Shown here in pieces: positions 16,124 to 24,345 of a DNA stretch of 56,563 bases. Below the pieces are notes generated by a model, which worked only from the letters and a program-made list of their open reading frames with translations, ran no database searches and was not told the origin of the DNA. How positions within the stretch are numbered: the stretch's first letter is position 1; each line of letters starts with the position of its first letter. Source of the stretch: CAZRXG01 sp964603985 (GTDB lineage: Bacteria; Chloroflexota; Anaerolineae; Aggregatilineales; UBA3940). Made by a program: the position numbers and the translations under genes. The stretch covers positions 1 through 56,563 of the forward strand of contig CAZRXG010000029.1 in assembly GCA_964603985.1 (NCBI GenBank). Direction: 5' to 3'.

Positions 16124-16193
16124 CGATGGGTTTCAGTCCGTAAATTGCGCGGATTACACAGATTTTCTACACCTTTGTCCCACTGTGGCACGG
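16124..16193 (+). repeat. Interspersed repeat family C, copy 2
   Basis: CGATGGGTTTCAGTCCGTAA, then ATTGCGCGGATTACACAG, then ATTTTCTACACCTTTGTCCC: the closest relative of the copy at 3349. Lies between the glycosyltransferase and aldolase genes. Confidence 0.75.
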
Positions 16194-16244
16194 TTGGAGG
16201 CGCTCAACTGCATAACTCCTACTCTTTCTTCGGTCAAATGTCAC

Positions 16245-16272
16245 TTGCTTTTCAAGGCAGGCGCGTTACAAT
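16245..16272 (+). promoter_or_regulatory. Sigma70-like promoter for class I aldolase
   Basis: TTGCTT (16245-16250) and TACAAT (16267-16272) with 16-bp spacing, giving a leader of about 160 nt before the ATG at 16443. Confidence 0.5.
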
Positions 16273-16442
16273 CGCGCGGGGCGTTCCGCACAACCTGACT
16301 GTGCCGCACCTGCCCACAGCAGCGGCGGACAAATGGGGACAGACAGACGCCACCACCGGCTGACCAGGTTGATCGGTGACCGGAAGCGATATGAGCCTTA
16401 TCCCGTGAGAAGATAGAGATACATTACGGAGGTAATCTGGAA

Positions 16443-17384
16443 ATGGTTAAAGTCATGGCGCCAACCCGCACGGTTGACGAAATTATGAGCTGGTACGCGG
16501 GCCAGAATCCCGGCGTGCTGACCAACCTGTACCGCCTGCTGACGCATGGCCGGTTGGGGGGGACCGGCAAGCTGGTGATCCTGCCGGTTGACCAGGGGTT
16601 CGAGCACGGCCCCGGGCGCAGCTTCGGGCCGAACCCGGCGGGGTACGACCCACATTATCACTTCAAGCTGGCCATCGAGTCGAGGTGCAGCGCTTACGCG
16701 GCCCCGCTGGGATCGCTTGAGGCGGGCGCTGTCGAATTCGCCGGGCAGGTGCCGCTGATCCTGAAGCTGAACAGCCACGACGTGCTGTACAACGAGACCA
16801 ACCCGATCGGAGCACAGACGGCGTCGGTGAAGGACGCGCTGCGGCTGGGCTGCATCGCTGTGGGCTACACCATTTACCCCGGCACCGAACTGCGCCGCAA
16901 CCTGTACGAGCAACTGCGCGCCATCGCCGAGGAGGCCAAGGAAGCCGGGCTGCTGGTCGTGGTGTGGGCATACCCGCGCGGCAGCGACCTGAAGAAGGAA
17001 GACGAGACGGCCATCGACGTGGTGGCCTACGCGGCTCAAATCGCCGCGCAGATGGGCGCGCACCTGATCAAGGTCAAGCTGCCCAGCGCCCACATCGCAC
17101 AGGACGCGGCCCGCAAGGTCTACGAGAAGTACAACATCCCGGTTGACACGCTGGCCGACCGCGTGGCGCACCTCGTCCAGAGCTCGTTTGACGGGCGGCG
17201 GATCATCATCAACTCCGGCGGGGCCGCCAAGGATGATGAAGCCGTGTTCGACGAGATCCGCGCCATCCGCGACGGCGGCGGCTTCGGCTCGATCATCGGG
17301 CGCAACTCCTTCCAGCGCGGGTGGGACGACGCGCTCAAGTTCCTGGACACCGTGATGGGCATCTACGAGGGCAGCATCGAGTAG
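16443..17384 (+). CDS. fbaB: Class I fructose-bisphosphate aldolase (DhnA/archaeal type)
   Basis: 313 residues; the ATG at 16443 follows ACGGAGGTAAT. The protein matches the metal-independent archaeal/DhnA-type aldolase that cleaves fructose 1,6-bisphosphate to glyceraldehyde 3-phosphate and dihydroxyacetone phosphate through a lysine Schiff base. Visible motifs: LVILPVDQGFEHGPGRSF (D50 in the active site), KLNSHDVLYN, YTIYPGTE, WAYPRG, AHLIKVKLP with the Schiff-base Lys (K210), IINSGGAAKD and GSIIGRNSFQR, the last two forming the phosphate-binding loops. Cytoplasmic, glycolysis/gluconeogenesis. A strong terminator follows directly, so it is monocistronic. The PEP/pyruvate-binding gene nearby hints at central-carbon clustering. 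Confidence 0.95.
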   Translation: MVKVMAPTRTVDEIMSWYAGQNPGVLTNLYRLLTHGRLGGTGKLVILPVDQGFEHGPGRSFGPNPAGYDPHYHFKLAIESRCSAYAAPLGSLEAGAVEFAGQVPLILKLNSHDVLYNETNPIGAQTASVKDALRLGCIAVGYTIYPGTELRRNLYEQLRAIAEEAKEAGLLVVVWAYPRGSDLKKEDETAIDVVAYAAQIAAQMGAHLIKVKLPSAHIAQDAARKVYEKYNIPVDTLADRVAHLVQSSFDGRRIIINSGGAAKDDEAVFDEIRAIRDGGGFGSIIGRNSFQRGWDDALKFLDTVMGIYEGSIE

Positions 17385-17414
17385 CCGCCCTCCACCAACT
17401 GAAACGGTTAACGC

Positions 17415-17446
17415 AAAACGCCCCCCGGACGTTGGGGGGCGTTTTT
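17415..17446 (+). terminator. Rho-independent terminator of the aldolase gene
   Basis: AACGCCCCCC and GGGGGGCGTT pair around the loop GGACGTT and run into TTTTT; the stem is preceded by A residues, so it can also serve the convergent ferritin gene. Confidence 0.92.
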
Positions 17447-17478
17447 AGGTTGTGTTTGCGTGTGGGGCAAGACCGGCG

Positions 17479-18000
17479 TTACTCTTCCCCGCCCGGCTCA
17501 AGCGCCGCCGCTCCGGCCTCGACCTTGTCGATCATCATCTCGATCATCAGGAGCTGGCCCTCACCGGCCATGCGCACCAGGTCAAGCAGCTTGGAGGAGG
17601 TTGCCATCTCTTCGAGCTGCTCCTCGATGAACCACTGTAGAAAGTTGTGGGTGGTGTAGTCACGCTCGCTGAGGGCCATCTCGACCATGTTGTAGAACTG
17701 CCCGGTGACGTGCTTCTCCTGGTCGTAGAAGAGCTGCATCACCTCTTCGGCGTTCGCGAAGTCGTGCTTGGGGGCCGGGATATCGGGGATGACGACCTCG
17801 CCGCCTGCCTCGCTGACATACTTGACGAGCTTGAGACCATGCACCTTCTCTTCCTCGGCCTGGTTGTAGAAGAAGGCTGCCAGTCCATCCAGGCTGCGGG
17901 CCGCGAAGTAGACGGCCATGGCCAGGTACTGCAGGTGGGCCTGGAACTCCAGCCCGATTTCCGCGTTGATCGCGTCGTTTAACTTCTTGCTGATCAGCAT
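17479..18000 (-). CDS. ftnA: Ferritin (FtnA-like)
   Basis: 173 residues, the usual length for bacterial non-haem ferritin. It stores iron by oxidising Fe(II) at a di-iron centre within a 24-subunit shell. Ferroxidase ligands are in place: E18 in GLEFQAHLQY, E51 and H54 in AEEEKVHG, E95 in DQEKHV, Q128 and E131 in IEEQLEEM. No haem-binding Met typical of bacterioferritin is apparent. AGGAG precedes the ATG on the minus strand at 8-9 bases. The promoter holds a perfect inverted repeat over the predicted start of transcription, which suggests repressor control. Confidence 0.95.
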   Translation of the reverse strand: MLISKKLNDAINAEIGLEFQAHLQYLAMAVYFAARSLDGLAAFFYNQAEEEKVHGLKLVKYVSEAGGEVVIPDIPAPKHDFANAEEVMQLFYDQEKHVTGQFYNMVEMALSERDYTTHNFLQWFIEEQLEEMATSSKLLDLVRMAGEGQLLMIEMMIDKVEAGAAALEPGGEE

Positions 18001-18022
18001 CTACCGCTCCTTGGCTGTTAAT

Positions 18023-18042
18023 AGGATAGATTACACTATCCT
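18023..18042 (-). promoter_or_regulatory. Palindromic operator candidate at the ferritin promoter
   Basis: AGGATAG (18023-18029) and CTATCCT (18036-18042) form a perfect 7-bp inverted repeat with a 6-base spacer, just downstream of the ferritin -10 box, over the expected transcription start. Confidence 0.55.
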
Positions 18043-18043
18043 G

Positions 18044-18071
18044 ATTCTAGCGCGTGAGGGAGCGGTTACAA
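18044..18071 (-). promoter_or_regulatory. Sigma70-like promoter of ferritin
   Basis: On the minus strand TTGTAA (18071-18066) and TAGAAT (18049-18044) are 16 bp apart, about 45 bases before the start codon. Confidence 0.5.
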
Positions 18072-18111
18072 GTCAACCGGCCCGGTGGCCGGAGTCGGCA
18101 GGGGGCGGCGC

Positions 18112-18405
18112 TCAGTAGGCGGACACCATCTTGCTTAAAACGCTGAAGAACAGGATCGCCATGCCCACCATGTAGACGGCGGCCACAATCGCCGCCACAC
18201 CCATGAAGCGCTGCCACATCTCTTTGCGCGCCAGGCCGCGCACGGCCAGGATGGCGAACAGCGCCGCCGAGACCATCATGTAGATGGTGACGGTCGATAC
18301 GGGAACCTCGCTGTTGCGCGCGTTTGAAAAGCCGAGCACGGCAAAGAGCAGTGCAGCAATCAGCAAAACCGTCGATATGATCGTCGCGATTCGAATCTTA
18401 TCCAT
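18112..18405 (-). CDS. Small three-helix membrane protein
   Basis: 97 residues with three hydrophobic segments: about 7-27 (ATIISTVLLIAALLFAVLGF), 40-58 (IYMMVSAALFAILAV) and 69-92 (GVAAIVAAVYMVGMAILFF). It starts two bases after the stop of the PEP/pyruvate-binding gene, so it is co-transcribed and probably translationally coupled with it. No family recognised. The reading is supported by the tight operon spacing and the regular helix pattern. Confidence 0.75.
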   Translation of the reverse strand: MDKIRIATIISTVLLIAALLFAVLGFSNARNSEVPVSTVTIYMMVSAALFAILAVRGLARKEMWQRFMGVAAIVAAVYMVGMAILFFSVLSKMVSAY

Positions 18406-18407
18406 GT

Positions 18408-20804
18408 TCAGGTCCGTCTTTCGTGGTCGGCAGTCTTTTCAAGCTCAGGGGATGATTCTGACCCGGCATCCTCGCCCGCAACCAGGTAGCCGATGGCCCG
18501 CTCTTCCTCGCTGTTCATCACGACCGTCAGCGTCCGGTTGCCGTCGGTCGCCTGGAGGTCGATGACCTTGACGTAGGAAGCGTAGGCTCCATCGTCGGGG
18601 AGCAGCTCGGCCAGCGCGTTGGGGGCATCGTGAAAGAACGCGTCCTTGAAGACGATGTCCGGATCATCGGGGTACAGCGGCAGGGGGTAGATGTCGGACT
18701 CGACCAGGTCCTGGAAGAAGTGGGTGCCGTAGGAGACCTCAGGGACGCTGCCCCGGTCGGCGTGGGCGACCTCGATCAGCATGCGGGTGTTGTAGATGTC
18801 GGTGTACGTGACCCTGACGCCCAACTGCGGGTTGGACGACCCCCAGCGCCCCGGCCCCATCAGGATGAACACGTTCCCGTCGAGAGCCTGGTTCAGGCGG
18901 CCCACCACCTGCGCGACCTCGATGCGCTGCTGCGCGTCGGGGATGTGGGCGTAGGCGCGCGGGTCGACGTAGATGATGTAGCGGATACCGTCCACGTATC
19001 CCTGGGGGACCTGCTGATCGGCGGTGAAGAGGATGTCCTCCTCCGGGATGTTGCGCGGCAGATCGTACAGCTTGGCCGGGCGGCGGTGGCTCAGCGGGCG
19101 GCACTGCAAGAGCGCCAGGTGGACTTTCGGCTCCGGGTGGGTGGTCGGGATGTCACCGGCAAACTCCACGTCAACCGGGCGCTGGTAAGCCTCCTCCAGG
19201 ATGTCGAGCACCGCCCGCATCAACTCGGCGAAAGGCCCCTGCGACAGCAGACGGTCGAAGGTGACGACCATCTGGTGCGGCTCAAGCGACAGCGGGCGTC
19301 CGGTCAGCGGTTGCAGGTAGCCGCCCTGGTCAATCGAGACGAGGCCGCCCAGGCCGGGGTAATCGGCCTTGAGCACCTCGCCGATGGGGAGCGTCTTGAG
19401 CGTGTTGCTCTCCAGGTCGATGACATCCATCAGGTGCTGGGAATAGTGGCGCTGCATGCTGGTGTTGCGCTCAGGGCGCAGCTCGGGGTGGCTGAGCGCC
19501 ACCATACGCGGGTAATCCTTGCCAACCCGGTCAACAGCCCGCGTGCCGAGGCCGGTCACCAGACGCAGCAGCCCCTCCTCGCTCCTGATACGCTTGCTCC
19601 AGCGGTAGGGGTTGTGGCTGAAGCCCACCCCGGCGATGGTAGGGAAGAAGTACTGCCCGTACTGCCGCCCCTCGACTCGCTGGATGAGCACGCCCATGCG
19701 CTCGTCGTAGTCGATCAGGCCCATCTGCTGGCGGTAGATCAGGGCATCGGGGTTGATGACACTGGCGTAGACCAGGATGATGGCCCTGCCTAAGACCGCC
19801 AGATTCTCTTCGAGGGTGCCCTGGTTGGGCAGGAAGAGGCTTTCGTACTTCCCGGCAAACGAGGTGTTGAAGCTGTCCTCCAGCAGGCTGGACGAGCGCA
19901 CGATCAGGGGAGCGTTGCCAAGCTGCTCCAGCATCACGGCCAACTCCTCCTCGACGTAGGAGGGCAGGCTGCCGGAAAGGTAGGCCTCGCATATCCTGGG
20001 GTAGTCGGCTTTGATCTGATCGGGCGACTTGTACTTCTGGTTCATCAGGTAGAACAGGTCGTTGGACGATTTGAAGTCGTAGTAGGCATCCGCGCTGAGA
20101 AAGTACGAGTCGGGGATGGTGATGAATTCATCGATGTCGATCCCGCGCGCCTGGCCTTCGCGCTGCAAGATCTTGTAGGCGAGCAGCATGCCAGCCGCCT
20201 TGCCGCCAATCTTGCCGCGCCCGATGCGGTTGGCGCGGATCTTCTTCAGGTCGGCAATGGTGAAGTACTCGCGGGCGACGCGGATGAAGGACAGGTGGTC
20301 GGAGATCATGCCCTTGACGATCACGGCGATGATCTCCTGTAAGTGGTGCTCGACCGGGGCGCGCATCTCCGGGGGGTAGTTTTCGTAAAGCTCGCCCTGC
20401 TCAAACAACAGGCTCCAGGGGGCCAACTCCGGGTTGAAGGACAGGATGACCCGCTGGTCGGGCACACGCTGGGCGATCAGTTCCTCGACGATCTCCTGGA
20501 ACAGAACGTGGGGCAGGTTGTGGGCGAAGTAGAAGACGGTCAGCAGCTCGCGGGTGTGCTCGACGCGCTCCTTCCAGATGTCGGATGGCTCCTGACCCAT
20601 TGGGTCGGTGATCCCCTCGCGCACCTGGGATTGAACCGCCTTTTCGCGGACCTCCTCCTCGAAGGCCTTCGGGGAGATGATCCCGCGCGAAAAGATCTCC
20701 TCACGCATGCTCTGCCGGATGCGCCGTCCCAGGATAGGGTACTGGCACAACTCCAGGTACAGCTTGAGCACTTTGGGGGTTATATCGTGTTCTAAGTTCA
20801 CCAT
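18408..20804 (-). CDS. PEP/pyruvate-binding (PPDK N-terminal) domain protein
   Basis: 798 residues. Residues 1-185 are a helical N-terminal extension (LYLELCQYPILGRRIRQSMR). From about 190 to 640 lies the ATP-grasp-like nucleotide-binding domain of pyruvate phosphate dikinase/PEP synthase: RIGRGKIGGKAAGMLLA (194-208), PLIVRSSSLLEDSFNTSFAG (299-318) with R303, DVEFAGD and LLQCRPLSH. The central phosphohistidine swivel domain and the C-terminal PEP-utilising barrel are absent, and residues 640-798 do not resemble them. It therefore cannot be a complete PEP synthase. It may phosphorylate a separate partner or act as a regulator. It forms an operon with the small membrane protein downstream. Confidence 0.85.
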   Translation of the reverse strand: MVNLEHDITPKVLKLYLELCQYPILGRRIRQSMREEIFSRGIISPKAFEEEVREKAVQSQVREGITDPMGQEPSDIWKERVEHTRELLTVFYFAHNLPHVLFQEIVEELIAQRVPDQRVILSFNPELAPWSLLFEQGELYENYPPEMRAPVEHHLQEIIAVIVKGMISDHLSFIRVAREYFTIADLKKIRANRIGRGKIGGKAAGMLLAYKILQREGQARGIDIDEFITIPDSYFLSADAYYDFKSSNDLFYLMNQKYKSPDQIKADYPRICEAYLSGSLPSYVEEELAVMLEQLGNAPLIVRSSSLLEDSFNTSFAGKYESLFLPNQGTLEENLAVLGRAIILVYASVINPDALIYRQQMGLIDYDERMGVLIQRVEGRQYGQYFFPTIAGVGFSHNPYRWSKRIRSEEGLLRLVTGLGTRAVDRVGKDYPRMVALSHPELRPERNTSMQRHYSQHLMDVIDLESNTLKTLPIGEVLKADYPGLGGLVSIDQGGYLQPLTGRPLSLEPHQMVVTFDRLLSQGPFAELMRAVLDILEEAYQRPVDVEFAGDIPTTHPEPKVHLALLQCRPLSHRRPAKLYDLPRNIPEEDILFTADQQVPQGYVDGIRYIIYVDPRAYAHIPDAQQRIEVAQVVGRLNQALDGNVFILMGPGRWGSSNPQLGVRVTYTDIYNTRMLIEVAHADRGSVPEVSYGTHFFQDLVESDIYPLPLYPDDPDIVFKDAFFHDAPNALAELLPDDGAYASYVKVIDLQATDGNRTLTVVMNSEEERAIGYLVAGEDAGSESSPELEKTADHERRT

Positions 20805-20943
20805 CTGACACCTCGTTTACCATTCCAGTCTGGCTGCCTCCTGATTTTACCACGAGCGGGCAGGTTGGTGCACTGAGGCCGCCAGGGCGCATTTCACCTC
20901 GGTGGCAATAAACACAAAACCTACACTTGAAAAACATCTCAGT

Positions 20944-20955
20944 CATGTATACATG
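20944..20955. promoter_or_regulatory. Perfect palindrome CATGTATACATG
   Basis: A self-complementary 12-mer in the divergent intergenic region. A regulator-binding site is possible; no second copy was found nearby. Confidence 0.35.
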
Positions 20956-21037
20956 CCACTAACTTGAAATGCACCCAGGCGGCCAGATGCCCAGCGCGAA
21001 AATTTTGTTCGTAGTATTATAGTAGGGTATCACCCCA

Positions 21038-21066
21038 TTCAGTGGGCCGGGTCTATCGTATACAAT
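21038..21066 (+). promoter_or_regulatory. Promoter candidate for the CACHE-HAMP-GAF gene
   Basis: TTCAGT (21038-21043) and TACAAT (21061-21066) with 17-bp spacing. The -35 box is weak. Confidence 0.35.
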
Positions 21067-21221
21067 CAACAATAGGTGCTGTGAGGACTCCGGGGAGGGG
21101 TCGCTCCCGGTGGGCAACCAGACATAAGATACGTTAGCGAAATGTCCATCGCGCTGGCCTAACGGCCCGCGTGCAGTGTGGGCTGTGAGACCAGGATGAT
21201 TAAAACAGGGGATATACGAAA

Positions 21222-23225
21222 ATGACTGAGACGTCACAAGCGAGAGGACAACGACGTGCACGTTTCTCGGTGCGGATGCGCCTGATCCTGGCGATGATCC
21301 TGGCGGTGACAGTGCCGGTGCTCATCACCCAGACCATCGGGCTGGCAACGGGCCGCGCAGGAATGACGCGTGCGGTTGACAACAGCCTGCACGCTATGGC
21401 CGAGCGCGAGGCCAATATCCTGATCCAGACCCTGCTCGCGCAGGTCGATGCACTCACCGTCCTGGCCGACAACGAGGCGCTGCGCACGGCGATAGAACAG
21501 CACGTCGTGGCTTACGACGACAGCAGCGTGTCGAGCATCCAGGCCCTGATATTAGATCGCGACCTGAAGTGGCGCGAGGCCGACGCCGCGGACGACGACA
21601 CCGACCCACTGGTGCAGTCTGTGCTGAGCAGCCCGGCCAGCGCAGAGCTTCTTAAGTTTCGGGAGAAGTTTCCCGCCCACGCGGAGCTTTTCATCACCGA
21701 CATCTACGGTGCGAACGTTGCGGCGACCAACCGCACCACCGACTATTACCAGGCCGACGAGGAATGGTGGCAGGCAGCGTGGAATCGGGGTGAGGGCGCT
21801 CTCTACATCGCCGACGAGGTCCAATACGACGAGAGCGCGGGCGTCTACAGCATCAACATGGCGATGGACATCTACACCCACGACACAGGGGAAAGGCTCG
21901 GCGTGCTGCGCACGACCTACAGCTTCTCAGCGCTTCAGAATCTGATCCAGGATTTCGAGCTGGGCGAGACCGGGTACGCGGTGCTCGTCTCACACGATGG
22001 ACGCCTGACGGCCGGGCCGAACTCTGTGCCGTACGGCACAAAGCTTGCCGAGCTTATCCCCCTGCTGGAGAAGGGCACCACGCCGGAGGACGGCAACCTG
22101 GACCTGGTGGCGGACGAAACCGGCGAGAAGTTCGCGGCGGTCGTTGTTCCCATGACGACCAACGGACGTGTGCCCGCCATCGACGAGCTTGGCTGGCAGG
22201 TGGTCGTCTTCCAGTCGCGCGACGAGGTGTTCGCCTCGATCAACAGGGCGATTAACACGAGCGTGGTGTCAACGCCCATCATCGCCGGCATCGGAGTTAT
22301 TGCGGCGCTCCTGCTGGCGCGAGGAATAACACGCCCGCTGGGGACGTTGACAGACACCGCCGAACAACTGGGCCGCGAGGGTGATTACAGCGCGCGGGCC
22401 GTCGTCCGCTCTCAGGATGAGTTCGGCATGCTGGCCCAGGCATTCAACGCGATGGCCGAGAACCTGCAAGGGCTGGTCGGCACGCTGGAGCAGCGCGTGG
22501 CCGACCGCACGCGTGACCTACAGATCGTGACCGACGTGCACTCCCAGATCGCGACCATCCTGGAGGTGGAACGCCTGCTGCAGGACGTGGTTGACCTGAC
22601 CAAGGAGCGCTTCAGACTGTACCACGCGCACATCTACATGGTGGACGAGACCGGTCAGACGCTGGCCCTGGCCGCCGGGGCGGGCCACATCGGCAGGCAG
22701 ATGGTCGCCGAGCGGCGGGCCATCGCGCTGGTCAACCCGCACAGCATCGTGGCGCTGGCTGCCCGAATCCGGGAGAGCATGGTGGTTAACGATGTCACGC
22801 AGTCGGAGACTTTCCTGCCCCATCCACTGCTGCCCGACACGCGCTCCGAGCTGGCGGTGCCGCTGGTGGCGCGCGGCCAACTGCTGGGTGTGCTCGACCT
22901 GCAAGCCGACACGCGGAACGCCTTCGATGAGGACGTGCAGGGCGTGATGGAGCTGCTGTCCGGGCAGATCGCGACCGCACTCAGCAACGCCCGGCTCTTC
23001 GAGGCGGTCGAGCGGACCAGCCGCCACGAGCAGGCAGTGGGTGCCATCACGCGGCGCATCCAGGAAGCGGTTAACCTGGAGGAGATCCTTCAGGTCACGG
23101 TGCGCGAACTGGGCAAAGCCCTGCGCGTGCCCTACACGGCCATCGAGCTAAAGGTCGACACCGGGAACGGCGACACGCCGCCGGAGCCGCAGCCGGAGGG
23201 CGAGAGCGGCGAGGCGGATGCCTGA
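21222..23225 (+). CDS. CACHE - HAMP - GAF membrane sensor without kinase domain
   Basis: 667 residues. TM1 at about 18-42 (MRLILAMILAVTVPVLITQ), an extracytoplasmic double-CACHE-like sensor at 45-340 (DYYQADEEWWQAAWNRG, YSINMAMDIY, GETGYAVLVSHDGRLTAG), TM2 at about 348-366, HAMP at 367-420 (ARGITRPLGTLTDTAEQLG, DEFGMLAQAFNAMAENLQ), a coiled coil (LEQRVADRTRDLQIVTDVHS) and a GAF domain at 435-595. A second coiled coil and the beginning of another GAF (ITRRIQEAVNLEEILQVTVR) close the protein, which ends in an acidic tail. There is no kinase, cyclase or methyl-accepting region. Its GAF is closely related to those of the giant kinase at 24346, so it may pair with that protein. The downstream substrate-binding gene is 53 bp away. 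Confidence 0.88.
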   Translation: MTETSQARGQRRARFSVRMRLILAMILAVTVPVLITQTIGLATGRAGMTRAVDNSLHAMAEREANILIQTLLAQVDALTVLADNEALRTAIEQHVVAYDDSSVSSIQALILDRDLKWREADAADDDTDPLVQSVLSSPASAELLKFREKFPAHAELFITDIYGANVAATNRTTDYYQADEEWWQAAWNRGEGALYIADEVQYDESAGVYSINMAMDIYTHDTGERLGVLRTTYSFSALQNLIQDFELGETGYAVLVSHDGRLTAGPNSVPYGTKLAELIPLLEKGTTPEDGNLDLVADETGEKFAAVVVPMTTNGRVPAIDELGWQVVVFQSRDEVFASINRAINTSVVSTPIIAGIGVIAALLLARGITRPLGTLTDTAEQLGREGDYSARAVVRSQDEFGMLAQAFNAMAENLQGLVGTLEQRVADRTRDLQIVTDVHSQIATILEVERLLQDVVDLTKERFRLYHAHIYMVDETGQTLALAAGAGHIGRQMVAERRAIALVNPHSIVALAARIRESMVVNDVTQSETFLPHPLLPDTRSELAVPLVARGQLLGVLDLQADTRNAFDEDVQGVMELLSGQIATALSNARLFEAVERTSRHEQAVGAITRRIQEAVNLEEILQVTVRELGKALRVPYTAIELKVDTGNGDTPPEPQPEGESGEADA

Positions 23226-23278
23226 TCATGCCGCAGCCAACCTGACAACGAGACACTACTTTGCAAAGGACGAAAACA

Positions 23279-24295
23279 ATGGGCCACAGGCACAGGTCAT
23301 TCATCATCGCGGCGCTGGTTGCGCTGCTTCTGGCCGCGTGCAGCAGTGGGGGGACGGAAGCCGGAGGGTCCGACGCACCAATGGATTCGACCAGCATCCA
23401 ACTGTCGTGGATTCACACCATAGAATTCTCCGGGTTCTACATGGCCGAGGAAGAGGGATACTACGTCGAGGAAAACCTCGATGTCGAGGTGCTGGCGGGC
23501 GGGTTTGACGACGACGGCAACTACATCGACCCGGTCAGCCAGGTGCTGGAAGGCAAGGCCAACTTCGGCGTGAACGAGGCGGCGGTCGTCTTACAGGCGA
23601 GAGCAGAGGGCGCACCGCTGGTGGCCGTCGCCGCGCTGTTCCAGCGCCACCCGCTGGCCCTGGTCTCGCTGGCCGAGAAGAACATCGTCCGCCCGCAGGA
23701 CCTGGTCGGCCAGAGGGTGCAGGCCTCCGCCTCCGGGAGCGACATCCTCCTGAAGGCCCTGCTGGCCGCGCAGGAGATCGATCCCGCGCAGGTCGACATA
23801 AGTGAGCGCCTGGACCCGTCCATCGCACCGCTGCTCAACAACGAGGCCGACGTGATCGACGGGTGGGTCATTAACGAGATCGTCACGCTGTCGGCGGAGG
23901 GGTACGAGTACAACACCATCCTGGTCTCCGATTACGGGATCGATATGTACCCCAACGTGATCTTCACCACCGAAGACATGATCGCCAACCGGCCCGACGT
24001 GGTGGAGCGCTTCCTGCGGGCCACCCTGCGCGGCATTCAGAGCGCAGTGGAGGACCCGGAGAGGGCGACCGATCTGACGATCGAGCGCAACCCGGAACGA
24101 GATCCCGAATTTGAGCTTGAGTCGATGCGCCGCGCGGTGCCGCTGTTCACCCCAACGGGCAGCCAGCCGGGCACGATGACGGATAAAATGTGGCTGCGGA
24201 CATACAACATTTTGCTTGACCAGGGGATCGTGCAGCCCATGAACGTTAAAGATGCTTACACCCTGGCTTTTCTGGAGAAGATTTACGGTGACTAG
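23279..24295 (+). CDS. NMT1/THI5-type substrate-binding lipoprotein
   Basis: 338 residues from the ATG at 23279, eight bases after AAAGGA; this gives a clean lipoprotein signal (FIIAALVALLLAACSSGG). The mature protein has the SsuA/ThiY/NMT1 periplasmic-binding-protein-2 fold: QLSWIHTIEFSGFYMAEEEG at the start, a YYVEENLDVEVL ligand-loop region, GVNEAAVVLQARAEGAPLVA, and LVGQRVQASASGSDILLKAL. Members bind pyrimidine precursors of thiamine, sulfonates or similar small molecules. No permease or ATPase gene is nearby. It lies between two CACHE sensor genes on the same strand, which suggests it presents a ligand to them instead of feeding a transporter. The ligand is unknown. Confidence 0.88.
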   Translation: MGHRHRSFIIAALVALLLAACSSGGTEAGGSDAPMDSTSIQLSWIHTIEFSGFYMAEEEGYYVEENLDVEVLAGGFDDDGNYIDPVSQVLEGKANFGVNEAAVVLQARAEGAPLVAVAALFQRHPLALVSLAEKNIVRPQDLVGQRVQASASGSDILLKALLAAQEIDPAQVDISERLDPSIAPLLNNEADVIDGWVINEIVTLSAEGYEYNTILVSDYGIDMYPNVIFTTEDMIANRPDVVERFLRATLRGIQSAVEDPERATDLTIERNPERDPEFELESMRRAVPLFTPTGSQPGTMTDKMWLRTYNILLDQGIVQPMNVKDAYTLAFLEKIYGD

Positions 24296-24345
24296 ACGTC
24301 CTGGCACACAAGAGGACAAGTCAGGCGGGCATGACGGGGGTAGCT

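Larger units (their letters stand above)
20805..21221. other. Divergent intergenic region
   Basis: AT-richer than its surroundings, between the PEP-binding gene (minus) and the CACHE-HAMP-GAF gene (plus). It holds a perfect 12-bp palindrome at 20944-20955 and a promoter candidate at 21038-21066. No gene is supported here. Confidence 0.55.

Noticed and set aside
18408..20804. Complete PEP synthase (ppsA)
   Set aside because: The phosphohistidine swivel domain and PEP-utilising barrel are missing.
20959..21261. 100-codon minus-strand frame in the divergent intergenic region
   Set aside because: Overlaps the start of the CACHE-HAMP-GAF gene, no binding site and no protein-like pattern.
21222..23225. 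Chemoreceptor (methyl-accepting) assignment for the CACHE-HAMP protein
   Set aside because: After HAMP there is a GAF domain, and no methyl-accepting signalling hairpin is present.
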